From: Ectopseudomonas composti
GTDB taxonomy: Bacteria; Pseudomonadota; Gammaproteobacteria; Pseudomonadales; Pseudomonadaceae
Assembly (NCBI GenBank): GCA_946886245.1
Contig: CAMPIF010000145.1
Location: forward strand, 1-9,087
Direction of reading: 5' to 3'
Length of the DNA stretch: 9,087 nucleotides
The notes beneath the pieces were generated by a model, which saw only the letters and a list, made by a program, of their open reading frames with translations, did not search any database and had not been told where the DNA came from. Below are positions 1 through 6,150 of the stretch, in pieces (within the stretch, counting starts at the first letter, position 1; each line of letters opens with the position of its first letter). Made by a program: the position numbers and the translations under genes.

Positions 1-1
1 T

Positions 2-1135
2 GCCTATCTGTCAGCCTGTCAGTTGGGCATCACCCTGGCGTCGCTGGGCCTCGGCTGGGTCGGTGAACCGGCCTTCGCCGAGCTGCTGACGCCGCTGCTG
101 GTGGCGGTGGGCGTGGAGTCACCCAAGCTGATTCACGGCATCGCCTTCTTCACCGCGTTCTCGATCATTTCCTACCTGCACATCGTCATCGGCGAGCTGG
201 CGCCCAAGTCCTGGGCAATTCGCAAACCCGAGCTGCTGTCGCTGTGGACGGCCGCGCCGCTGTACGCCTTCTATTGGCTGATGTACCCGGCGATCTTCGT
301 GCTCAATGCCAGCGCCAACGCCATCCTGCGCATCGCCGGGCAAGGCGAGCCGGGGCCGCACCACGAGCACCACTACAGCCGTGAAGAGCTCAAGCTGATC
401 CTGCACTCCAGCCGCGCCACCAGTGACAACGACCAGGACCTGCGTGTGCTGGCGTCGGCGGTCGAACTGGGCGAGCTGGAGGTGGTGGACTGGGCCAACT
501 CGCGTGAGGATCTGGTCTTCCTGGAGCTCAACGCCAGTCTGGATCAGGTGTTCACCACCTTCCGCCGCCACAAGTACAGCCGCTACCCGATCTTCGACGA
601 GAGCAAGGGCGAGTTCGTCGGCGTACTGCATATCAAGGACCTGCTGCTGCACCTGTCGCTGCTGGAGATGTTGCCATCGGCGCTCAAGCTGGCGGATCTG
701 ATGCACCCGCTCGAGCGGGTCAACCGGCATATGCCGCTGTCGCAGCTGCTCGAGCAGTTCCGTCAGGGCGGCGCGCACTTCGCGCTGGTCGAAGAGGCCG
801 ACGGCAAGGTGATCGGCTACCTGACCATGGAGGATGTGCTCGAGGCCCTGGTCGGCGATATTCAGGACGAACACCGCAAGGCCGAGCGCGGCATCCTCGC
901 CTACCAGCCGGGCAAGCTGCTGGTGCGCGGTGACACGCCGCTGGCCAAGGTCGAGCGACTGTTGGGTGTCGACCTCGACCATATCGAGGCCGAGACGCTC
1001 GCCGGGTTGATCTACGAAACTCTCAAGCGCATGCCCGAGGAAGAGGAAGTGCTGGAAACCGACGGCCTGCGCATCATCGTCAAGAAAATGAAGGGGCCCA
1101 AGGTGGTCCTGGCCAAGGTGGTCAAGCTGGATTGA
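2..1135 (+). CDS. CNNM/CBS-domain membrane protein, HlyC/CorC (hemolysin-like) family, 5' truncated by window edge
   Basis: An inner-membrane protein of the family that pairs a CNNM (DUF21) membrane domain with cytoplasmic CBS domains; relatives are linked to Mg2+/Co2+ or other divalent-cation efflux, but the substrate here is not known. The frame is open from base 2 (AYLSACQLGITLASLGLGW), a conserved CNNM stretch, so the TTG at 23 is not a start and the true start lies upstream. About 377 residues are visible. Hydrophobic segments around residues 40-60 and 80-110 flank the conserved GELAPK motif (about 64-69). Two CBS repeats follow (about 165-220 and 230-290), then a CorC/HlyC C-terminal domain (about 297-377). 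The linker before CBS1 reads VVDWANSRED where relatives usually have an M-x-P-R-like motif. It ends in TGA at 1133-1135. Family assignment is firm; the biological role is inferred only from the family. Confidence 0.9.
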   Translation, partial: AYLSACQLGITLASLGLGWVGEPAFAELLTPLLVAVGVESPKLIHGIAFFTAFSIISYLHIVIGELAPKSWAIRKPELLSLWTAAPLYAFYWLMYPAIFVLNASANAILRIAGQGEPGPHHEHHYSREELKLILHSSRATSDNDQDLRVLASAVELGELEVVDWANSREDLVFLELNASLDQVFTTFRRHKYSRYPIFDESKGEFVGVLHIKDLLLHLSLLEMLPSALKLADLMHPLERVNRHMPLSQLLEQFRQGGAHFALVEEADGKVIGYLTMEDVLEALVGDIQDEHRKAERGILAYQPGKLLVRGDTPLAKVERLLGVDLDHIEAETLAGLIYETLKRMPEEEEVLETDGLRIIVKKMKGPKVVLAKVVKLD

Positions 1136-1245
1136 GGTCTGCTGTGCCTGGCAAGTCCATGCAGGCTCGATCACTGACCCCACTCGACCCTCGGAATCAC
1201 CGTTCGCACAACCGTTACAGGCTCTCGGTGGGCGCAGGCGAACAT

Positions 1246-1419
1246 GAGTTCGTCGACCTACCCAACCTCTGGCTGGCCTGCCCGGGCGCATCTGGCCAGT
1301 TGCTGCCCGATCCAGTAGGGTGTGATTCCGTCGCCTCCCCGAGAACAGCTGCCAGTCAGTTGGCGCTTTCCGGATTGGCTATGGTCAGGGTCGACTTCGA
1401 CTGTATCGAACGCACCTGA
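1246..1419 (+). pseudogene. possible decayed rubredoxin gene(s) upstream of rubB
   Basis: No intact gene lies in 1136-1484, but two stretches resemble the C-terminal half of rubredoxin (typically F-E-D-x-P-D-D-W-x-C-P-D-C-G ... DFEMIEI-stop). At 1249-1293 the reading is FVDLPNLWLACPGAS. At 1370-1381 the reading is PDWL, and at 1390-1419, in another frame, it is VDFDCIERT-stop, the length expected for a rubredoxin tail. The gap between PDWL and VDFD is 8 nt where about 24 nt would be expected, consistent with a frameshifting deletion. The metal-binding C-P-x-C pairs are gone. From memory, rubredoxin genes sit directly upstream of rubB in P. aeruginosa and P. putida, so position supports the idea. 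The matches are short and were made by eye; chance similarity is possible. The 95-codon open frame here (TTG start at 1132) has no convincing ribosome site. Confidence 0.33.
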
Positions 1420-1434
1420 ACCTTCTGAATCAAT

Positions 1435-1458
1435 GATGACGGCCTGCAGGCCGTCGTC
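1435..1458 (+). terminator. strong hairpin upstream of rubB (terminator or attenuator)
   Basis: GACGGCCTGCAGGCCGTC (1438-1455) is a perfect 18-nt palindrome that folds as a 7-bp GC-rich stem with a TGCA loop. Flanking GAT/GTC extends it to about 10 bp, with one G-U pair. It is followed by a short T-containing tract (TCGTTTGTG), weaker than a classic U run. It lies after the possible rubredoxin remnant and only 13 nt before the rubB ribosome site. It may therefore be the old terminator of an upstream gene, or a partial attenuator or RNA-stability element for rubB. Confidence 0.5.
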
Positions 1459-1484
1459 TCGTTTGTGTCGCGAGGAATCACAGC

Positions 1485-2633
1485 ATGAGTGCACCAGTCG
1501 TCATCGTCGGCACCGGCCTGGCCGGTTACAACCTGGCCAAGGAGTGGCGCAAGCTCGATACGCAGACGCCCTTGTTGCTGATCACCGCTGACGACGGCCG
1601 CTCCTATTCCAAACCGATGCTGTCCACCGGCTTCGGCAAGAACAAGGATGCCGACGGCCTGGCCATGGCCGAGGCGGGCGCCATGGCCGAGCAGCTCAAT
1701 GCGGAAATTCGCACCCATACCCGCATCACCGGAATCGACCCCGGCCACAAGCGCTTGTGGATCGGTGAGGAGGCCGTGCCCTACCGCGATCTGGTACTGG
1801 CCTGGGGCGCCGAGCCGATTCGCGTGCCGGTAGAGGGTGATGCCCAGGACGCGCTGTACCCGATCAATGACCTGGAAGACTACGCGCGCTTTCGCCGCGC
1901 CGTGGCCGGTAAACGCCGGGTATTGATCCTCGGCGCCGGGCTGATTGGCTGCGAGTTCGCCAATGACCTCAGTGCCGGCGGTTACCAGGTCGAGTTGCTG
2001 GCGCCCTGTGAGCAGGTGATGCCCGGCCTGCTGCATCCGGCAGCGGCCTCTGCCGTACAAGCTGGCCTGGAAGGTCTGGGCGTACGTTTTCATCTGGGCC
2101 CGGTGCTGGCCAGTCTCGACCGCCAGGGCGATGCGCTGCAGGCGTCGCTGTCCGATGGCAGCCTGATCCAGTGCGATGCGGTGGTTTCGGCCGTCGGTCT
2201 GCGTCCGCGTATCGCGCTTGCCGCAGCGGCCGGGCTCGACGTCAATCGTGGGGTGATGGTCGATCGCCAGCTGCGTACCTCGCACGCCAATATCTATGCG
2301 CTGGGTGACTGCGCCGAGGTCGATGGCCTCAACCTGCTCTACGTCATGCCGCTGATGGCTTGCGCCCGGGCGCTGGCCAAGACCCTGGCCGGTGAACCGA
2401 CGGCGGTCAGCTACGGACCGATGCCGGTGACGGTAAAGACGCCGGCATGCCCGCTGGTGGTCTCGCCGCCACCGCGTGGCAGTCAGGGCGAATGGACGGT
2501 CGAAGGCAGCGGCAGTGACATCAAGGCGCTCTGCCGCGAGGCTGGCGGTGCACTGCTCGGTTATGCGCTGACCGGCGCCGCCGTGCAGGAGAAACTGGCA
2601 CTGAACAAGGAGCTACCGGCGCTGCTGGCGTGA
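1485..2633 (+). CDS. rubB: rubredoxin-NAD(+) reductase
   Basis: A soluble FAD flavoenzyme of 382 residues that moves electrons from NADH to rubredoxin, which in turn supplies alkane hydroxylase (AlkB) or other acceptors. The N-terminal FAD-binding Rossmann motif GTGLAG is at residues 9-14, the central NAD-binding motif GAGLIG at 150-155, and the second FAD motif, with the GD pair of YALGDCAEV, at about 271-279. This is the pyridine nucleotide-disulfide oxidoreductase fold without a redox-active CxxxxC. Length and sequence closely match my memory of Pseudomonas RubB (about 384 residues). The ATG at 1485 is preceded by GAGGA (1472-1476) with an 8-nt spacer. The usual partners, rubredoxins, are not intact next door, so RubB would need a rubredoxin encoded elsewhere. 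No promoter fits between the hairpin at 1435-1458 and the start, so transcription probably enters from upstream. Confidence 0.95.
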   Translation: MSAPVVIVGTGLAGYNLAKEWRKLDTQTPLLLITADDGRSYSKPMLSTGFGKNKDADGLAMAEAGAMAEQLNAEIRTHTRITGIDPGHKRLWIGEEAVPYRDLVLAWGAEPIRVPVEGDAQDALYPINDLEDYARFRRAVAGKRRVLILGAGLIGCEFANDLSAGGYQVELLAPCEQVMPGLLHPAAASAVQAGLEGLGVRFHLGPVLASLDRQGDALQASLSDGSLIQCDAVVSAVGLRPRIALAAAAGLDVNRGVMVDRQLRTSHANIYALGDCAEVDGLNLLYVMPLMACARALAKTLAGEPTAVSYGPMPVTVKTPACPLVVSPPPRGSQGEWTVEGSGSDIKALCREAGGALLGYALTGAAVQEKLALNKELPALLA

Positions 2634-2821
2634 TTGCCTGCCGTTCTGTCGGATACGCCACGAAATTGCCCGGTTAAAGTGGCGGGCGAGACTGGCGCAG
2701 TGCGATGCAGCATGCCATTCTCCCAGGGGTCTGCCGCAGCGCAGAGCTGTTGCGGCGCCTTGGGCGCTGTTCTGGAAGGACAGCACGGACACAACAACAA
2801 AAAACCGTCAAAGAGGCATCT
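2634..2821 (+). other. 188-nt non-coding leader upstream of hupA, with foldable GC-rich segment
   Basis: No credible gene lies between rubB and hupA. The segment contains a possible 9-bp stem (2733-2741 with 2748-2756, loop of 6, two G-U pairs), and just downstream competing pairings such as GCGCC-TTG-GGCGC. I found no convincing sigma-70 -35/-10 pair and no sigma-54 (-24/-12) element, so the hupA promoter is not placed. The last 35 nt are A-rich, typical of an accessible ribosome-loading region. Confidence 0.4.
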
Positions 2822-3094
2822 ATGCGTAAACCGGAACTCGCCGCCGCCATCGCCGAAAAGGCTGATCTGACCAAGGATCAGGCCAATCGTGTACTCAACG
2901 CCGTACTGGAAGAAATCACCGGTGCACTGAACCGCAAGGACAGTGTGACCCTGGTTGGCTTCGGTACTTTCGTCCAACGCCACCGTGGCGCCCGTACTGG
3001 CAAGAATCCGCAAACCGGTCAGCCGGTGAAGATCAAGGCCAGCAACACCGTCGCCTTCAAACCGGGTAAATCCCTGAAGGATGCGGTCAACTGA
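2822..3094 (+). CDS. hupA: DNA-binding protein HU (alpha-type)
   Basis: A 90-residue histone-like nucleoid protein of the HU/IHF family. It binds and bends DNA without sequence specificity as a dimer, shaping the nucleoid and assisting replication, repair and transcription. The N-terminal helical dimerisation part (MRKPELAAAIAEKADLTKDQ) is followed by the hallmark GFGTF (about 47-51) and the DNA-binding beta-arm with RTGKNPQTGQPVKI (about 58-71), including the Asn-Pro that intercalates into DNA. The length is the usual 90. The start at 2822 is chosen because AGAGG (2812-2816) sits 5 nt upstream and because the protein begins exactly where HU proteins begin; an in-frame ATG at 2705 would add 39 unrelated residues. 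The name hupA rests on my memory that the Pseudomonas copy next to rubB and recG carries it; the genus has other HU genes (hupB, hupN), so the paralogue letter is less sure than the family. A terminator follows directly. Confidence 0.93.
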   Translation: MRKPELAAAIAEKADLTKDQANRVLNAVLEEITGALNRKDSVTLVGFGTFVQRHRGARTGKNPQTGQPVKIKASNTVAFKPGKSLKDAVN

Positions 3095-3101
3095 GCCCGT
3101 T

Positions 3102-3135
3102 ACCCGGAGCCGCTCGGCTCCGGGTTCCTCCTCGC
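3102..3135 (+). terminator. intrinsic terminator of hupA
   Basis: A perfect 10-bp stem, ACCCGGAGCC (3102-3111) and GGCTCCGGGT (3116-3125) with loop GCTC, begins 7 nt after the hupA stop codon. It is followed by the pyrimidine tract TCCTCCTCGCTTC. The stem is strong; the tract is C/T-mixed rather than a pure T run, which is common in GC-rich genomes. It isolates hupA from the next gene. Confidence 0.85.
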
Positions 3136-3261
3136 TTCATCAAGTCTGCTCACTTACTGTAGAGACCGTGTGCACCTGATTCGCGGTATCTCGCGGCGCA
3201 CCCTGCCTTCCTGGCTCGGCAGCCATGCTTTGGACAGGCTGTAGTCCTGCAAGAAAACCAC

Positions 3262-3267
3262 TACAAT
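3262..3267 (+). promoter_or_regulatory. candidate -10 element for the SCP2-like gene
   Basis: TACAAT at 3262-3267 is a good sigma-70 -10 box in the context CTACAATGCGCGG, seen often at Pseudomonas promoters. It lies 35 nt upstream of the start at 3303 and downstream of the hupA terminator, where a new promoter is needed. No good -35 sits at 16-18 bp; TTGGAC at 3230-3235 is too far away (26 bp). Confidence 0.4.
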
Positions 3268-3302
3268 GCGCGGCCATCATCTTCGATCACGAGGCCCTGT
3301 GC

Positions 3303-3698
3303 ATGAAATTCCGTTTTCTCCTGTGGATGCTGGGCCGCCTGATGGCCAAGGCCAGTCGTGAAAACCCGGCGTTCCGCCAGCAGCTCGAAGGTCGCGATAT
3401 GGTCTTCCAGCTGCACACGCTGGACGGCAAGGTGGCCCGCCACTTCACCGTGGCCGGTCAGCGCGTGACCAGCAAGCGCGGCACTGCCACGGATCCGGCA
3501 TTCGCCATCGGCTTCAAGGATGCCGCCTACGGCTTCGAAACCATGACCGCGAAGAACAGGCAGCTGGCGTTCATGCAGGGCATCCAGAACAAGGACATCC
3601 AGATCCAGGGCAACCCGGCGCTGGTCATGTGGTTCCAGGGCCTGACCAAGTACCTGATGCCGAAGAAGAAGGCCGAGGCGCCGAAAAAGGCCGCCTGA
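3303..3698 (+). CDS. SCP2 sterol-binding-domain-like small protein
   Basis: A 131-residue protein that I assign to the SCP2 (sterol carrier protein 2) lipid-binding fold. The basis is a compact domain with the pattern of HFTVAGQRVTSKRGTATDPAF (about 47-67), GFKDAAYGFETM (70-81) and the closing helix IQGNPALVMWFQGLTKYL (101-118). Such domains hold hydrophobic ligands; bacterial relatives include UbiJ and UbiT, accessory factors of ubiquinone synthesis, but the ligand here is unknown. The N-terminus (MKFRFLLWMLGRLMAKAS) is amphipathic and basic rather than a clear signal peptide, and may touch the membrane. The C-terminus ends in a lysine/alanine tail (PKKKAEAPKKAA). The start at 3303 has GAGG at 3291-3294 with an 8-nt spacer; an upstream ATG at 3225 would add 26 residues across the likely promoter. 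The family call is moderately firm, the function open. Confidence 0.78.
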   Translation: MKFRFLLWMLGRLMAKASRENPAFRQQLEGRDMVFQLHTLDGKVARHFTVAGQRVTSKRGTATDPAFAIGFKDAAYGFETMTAKNRQLAFMQGIQNKDIQIQGNPALVMWFQGLTKYLMPKKKAEAPKKAA

Positions 3699-3711
3699 TC
3701 GGCACTGATGT

Positions 3712-3733
3712 GCGTCGCGGCTGGCCGCGACGC
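3712..3733 (+). terminator. hairpin after the SCP2-like gene
   Basis: GCGTCGCGG (3712-3720) and CCGCGACGC (3725-3733) form a perfect 9-bp GC stem with loop CTGG, 13 nt after the SCP2-like stop codon. Only a short TGCGCTTTGG follows, so it may terminate weakly or mainly stabilise the mRNA 3' end. The next gene starts 47 nt further on. Confidence 0.5.
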
Positions 3734-3780
3734 TGCGCTTTGGTTAGGCTGCCAGGCACGTTCCTGTGGAAAGCCTGACC

Positions 3781-4533
3781 ATGCGTCTTTTCCTGTTACC
3801 CCTGCTGTTGCTGGCCGCCACCACGGCGCGGGCCGAGTCGGCGTCTGCCAAGGTGCTGTTGCCCCTGTTCGAACTCGCCGGTATCCATCTGCTGTGCGAA
3901 CAGAGCGCGCCGTTGCTGCAGCGCGGTCAGGATGAAGCCGAACAGAAGCGCCTCGCTCAGTTGTTCGCTGGCGAGGTGTTTTGTCTGGACCTGGCCAGGC
4001 GCGTCGCTGCTCGTTTCGATACGGCGCAGGGCGAACAGGCTCGTGCGCGTCTCGATAGTCCGCTGGCGCAGCGCTTCACTGCCGCCGAGCGTGCGGTCGG
4101 TGAGCAACCCGAAGGCTTGGCTGAATACCGCCAGCGCCTGCAGGAGCAGCCGCCACGAGGCGCGCGCCTTGATCTGGTAAAGCGTCTCGATGCTGCCGCC
4201 CGTACGACCGAGCTGGCCAGCCTGCTGCGTTACGAAGTCGGCAAGACCCAGGCATTGTTGGCGCTAAGGGCGCGGGGCGAGAACCTCAGCGAGGCCGAAC
4301 TGCAGGCGCAGACGCAGACCCAGGCGAACGCCATTCGCCAGTCCAGCGAGCAGGCGGTGGAAACCTTCATGTTCTATGCCTACCGGCAGATGCCCAGCGA
4401 TCAGCTCGCCGAGTATGCGGCACTCTACGAGCATCCCAGTGTCAGCCAGTTGCTCGCCATCAGCCTGGAAGTGGTGCCGCAGCTATTCGCCGAGCGCCGT
4501 GAGCAGCTGCGCAAGACGGCGGGCAAGCCGTAG
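3781..4533 (+). CDS. exported protein of unknown function (possibly DUF2059-like C-terminus)
   Basis: A 250-residue protein with a clear Sec signal peptide: MRLF, a leucine-rich core (residues 3-13), and a likely cleavage at ARA-ES (after residue 18). It should therefore be periplasmic. The mature part is almost entirely helical and rich in Gln, Glu, Ala and Arg. It has exactly two cysteines (C39 and C68), which could form a disulfide in the periplasm. The C-terminal part (about 190-245: FMFYAYRQMPSDQLAEYAALY ...) loosely resembles DUF2059 helices in my memory, without certainty. The ATG at 3781 is chosen over an in-frame GTG at 3766 because GGAAAG (3768-3773) lies 7 nt before it and the signal peptide then begins naturally. 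It is the last plus-strand gene before the convergent junction. I do not recognise a named homologue. Confidence 0.75.
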   Translation: MRLFLLPLLLLAATTARAESASAKVLLPLFELAGIHLLCEQSAPLLQRGQDEAEQKRLAQLFAGEVFCLDLARRVAARFDTAQGEQARARLDSPLAQRFTAAERAVGEQPEGLAEYRQRLQEQPPRGARLDLVKRLDAAARTTELASLLRYEVGKTQALLALRARGENLSEAELQAQTQTQANAIRQSSEQAVETFMFYAYRQMPSDQLAEYAALYEHPSVSQLLAISLEVVPQLFAERREQLRKTAGKP

Positions 4534-4647
4534 GGCTGGCCGGGACGCCGGCCGCGCGAAGCGAACAGCCCGCCGGCTCGCAAGCAACTAGACAGGACGG
4601 CAGGCAAGGCTTTCAGGGGCAGGCATGGCAGCCCGGGCCGCAGCAGC
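4534..4647. other. convergent intergenic region with weak hairpin
   Basis: This 114-bp junction separates the plus-strand exported protein from the minus-strand YbaK-HDOD gene. Just after the plus-strand stop, GGCCGG (4538-4543) and CCGGCC (4548-4553) can pair around GACG, a 6-bp GC stem without a T tract. Two GCCGGC boxes (4548-4553 region and 4571-4577 region) allow other pairings. It might serve as a weak bidirectional terminator, but nothing canonical is visible on either strand. Confidence 0.3.
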
Positions 4648-6054
4648 TCAGTGCGGCTGCTGGAACTGCGCTGCCAGTTCACGCAGGGCGACTTCGGCGC
4701 TGAGCACCTTGCTCACCGCGTCCTCGGCTTTTTCCCGGGTCAGCCCCAGGGCTTCGAACAGCTCATCAGGAATCTCGCTCTGCGGCCCGGCACCGATACC
4801 CCGGTTGCGCAGCAGGCTGACCGCCAGGCACACCAGATTGGGGAAGGCCGCGCTGTCGCCGGCGTAGGACGGATCGTGCTGAAAGCGCAGGGCGCTGGAC
4901 AGCTCTTCCGGCATATCCCAGTGGCGCATCAGCCAGGCACCGATCTGCTCGCGGGTGATGCCCAGCAGGTGCTGCTCGATATGCCCGGTAGGAAGGTGCG
5001 GGTTGACCTCCAGATGACGGCAGATCAGCGAGAAGTGCGGTGGAAACACGTGTGCCAGGACCAGATAACCGAAGTTGTGCAGCAGGCCGGCCAGGTAGGT
5101 CAGACCAGCTTCCGGGCGCTGCGCGCGCGGCATGGCGCGGGTCAGACCCTCGATCACGGCAGCGGTGTAGATCGCTTGCTGCCAGTAGGGCGTGGCGTGC
5201 TGCGGCTGATCCTTGGGCAGGCTCAGGGTCTTGCCCAGGGCCAGGCCGAGAGCCAGGTTGATCACCAGATCGAAGCCCAGTACACGGACGATGGCATCTT
5301 CCACCGAGCGGATCTTGCCGGGCGCGGCGTAATAGGGCGAGGCGGCCCAACTGACCACCTGGGCGGCCAGCGCGGGGTCGGTCTCGACCACACCGGTGAT
5401 GTCATCCACGGTGGCGTTAGGGTCGACACGCAGCTTGATGATCTTCTGCGCGGTTTCCGGCAGCGGCGGAATCTCGATGGTTTCTTCCAGGCGCTGCTGG
5501 ATGCGGCGTGCGGTAAAGGCCTGCACGGCCTGGGTGATTTCCGCGCGGTCATCATGCGGGCGATCGAGGTTCGGTTTGATCGCGCTGACCGGCTCGCCGA
5601 AACGCGCCGCGCTGGCCTTGCTCAGCAGCGCCTTGAAGGCTTCGGTGGGAATTTCCAGCAACACACCAGGCTGGCCGGACTCGATCAGCAGACTGGGCAC
5701 CTGCAGCAGGCGCTCTTCGTAGAGGCAGGGCGAGCTGGTCAGCGGCGGCAAACCGGGGAGGGCGGCCAGATTGTGCTTGCCGAGCATGCGCTCCAGGCGT
5801 TCCGGCTTGACCGCAGTAAGCTGACGCCCGGTCAGTTCGGCCAGGCGCGACAGATCGAGCATGTGGCTGCGCGGATAGAGCACCAGCAGGGCGCCGATGG
5901 CATCGTCCACCAGCACGGCCTGCAGGCGTGCCTCGCTTGGCTGACCCGGGCGCTCCGCGCGTACCTGATAGGGAACGGCGAGTTTCTCCAGCAGTTGCAC
6001 GATCACGGCGGGCGCTTGCGCAGTGGCGTTGGCGGCGAGGGCAGCTTCAGTCAT
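4648..6054 (-). CDS. YbaK-like (aminoacyl-tRNA deacylase) + HDOD two-domain protein
   Basis: A cytoplasmic 468-residue protein. Residues about 15-145 resemble the YbaK/ProXp editing domain (VDDAIGALLVLYPRSHMLDL, then LAELTGRQL, then GLPPL). Residues about 190-390 form an HDOD domain (IPPLPETAQKIIKL, DPALAAQVVSWAASPYYA, IRSVEDAIVRVLGF, LLHNFGYLVLAH, GAWLMRHWDMPEE). HDOD proteins usually act in signalling and regulation and not as hydrolases; here the HD pair is HN (326-327). The YbaK part lacks the usual K-T-L lysine (QAVL at 45-48) and the P-F-G glycine (PPLT), so deacylation is doubtful. The ATG at 6054 is taken because an open extension to 6267 runs antiparallel over recG coding sequence and reads as noise. 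The ribosome site is modest (GGA about 8 nt upstream). It lies 91 nt after recG, with its own likely promoter. I recall the same two-domain architecture in other Pseudomonas. Confidence 0.88.
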   Translation of the reverse strand: MTEAALAANATAQAPAVIVQLLEKLAVPYQVRAERPGQPSEARLQAVLVDDAIGALLVLYPRSHMLDLSRLAELTGRQLTAVKPERLERMLGKHNLAALPGLPPLTSSPCLYEERLLQVPSLLIESGQPGVLLEIPTEAFKALLSKASAARFGEPVSAIKPNLDRPHDDRAEITQAVQAFTARRIQQRLEETIEIPPLPETAQKIIKLRVDPNATVDDITGVVETDPALAAQVVSWAASPYYAAPGKIRSVEDAIVRVLGFDLVINLALGLALGKTLSLPKDQPQHATPYWQQAIYTAAVIEGLTRAMPRAQRPEAGLTYLAGLLHNFGYLVLAHVFPPHFSLICRHLEVNPHLPTGHIEQHLLGITREQIGAWLMRHWDMPEELSSALRFQHDPSYAGDSAAFPNLVCLAVSLLRNRGIGAGPQSEIPDELFEALGLTREKAEDAVSKVLSAEVALRELAAQFQQPH

Positions 6055-6086
6055 ATCGATATCCAGCGTTGGCGCATGTGCCCCGG

Positions 6087-6092
6087 AGTATA
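6087..6092 (-). promoter_or_regulatory. predicted -10 element for the YbaK-HDOD gene
   Basis: On the minus strand, TATACT (in GGTTATACTCCGGGG) is a good -10 box 32 nt upstream of the ATG at 6054, predicting a start near 6080. The -35 position (6110-6115, CCTTTG, 17-bp spacing) has no match to TTGACA. A promoter of this shape usually needs an activator, which fits the CRP/Vfr-like site upstream. Confidence 0.5.
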
Positions 6093-6134
6093 ACCAGCGA
6101 GGATTTGCGCAAAGGTTCGTGGCGACGGTTGTCC

Positions 6135-6150
6135 TGTGAACAGGTTCACA
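6135..6150 (-). promoter_or_regulatory. CRP/Vfr-type binding site (TGTGA-N6-TCACA)
   Basis: TGTGAACAGGTTCACA on the + strand is a 7-bp inverted repeat around AG. It contains the exact CRP-family core TGTGA-N6-TCACA, recognised by CRP and by Vfr in Pseudomonas. Its centre (6142.5) is about 62 bp upstream of the start predicted from the -10 at 6087-6092, the classic class I activator position (-61.5). It overlaps the recG stop codon (6146-6148). Whether a protein binds here is inference. Confidence 0.5.

Noticed and set aside
119..1291. A 390-codon minus-strand open frame opposite the CNNM/CBS gene
   Set aside because: It is antisense to conserved CNNM and CBS motifs, and its translation is rich in His, Gln and Arg, typical of an antisense shadow.
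1132..1419. A 95-codon plus-strand open frame starting at a TTG overlapping the CNNM stop
   Set aside because: It has no ribosome site and no overall family match; only its two rubredoxin-like stretches are of interest, reported as a possible pseudogene.
1356..2285. A 309-codon minus-strand open frame opposite rubB
   Set aside because: RubB is complete with all cofactor motifs; the opposite frame shows no domain.
4621..4670. CAGCAG/CTGCTG and GCCGC/GCGGC pairings near the HDOD 3' end as a terminator
   Set aside because: The stems are only 5-6 bp with large loops, partly inside coding sequence, and no T tract follows on the minus strand.
4651..6093. A 480-codon plus-strand open frame opposite the YbaK-HDOD gene
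   Set aside because: Its Gln/Arg/Gly-rich, domain-free translation is the usual mirror of a GC-rich gene; the opposite strand has recognisable domains.
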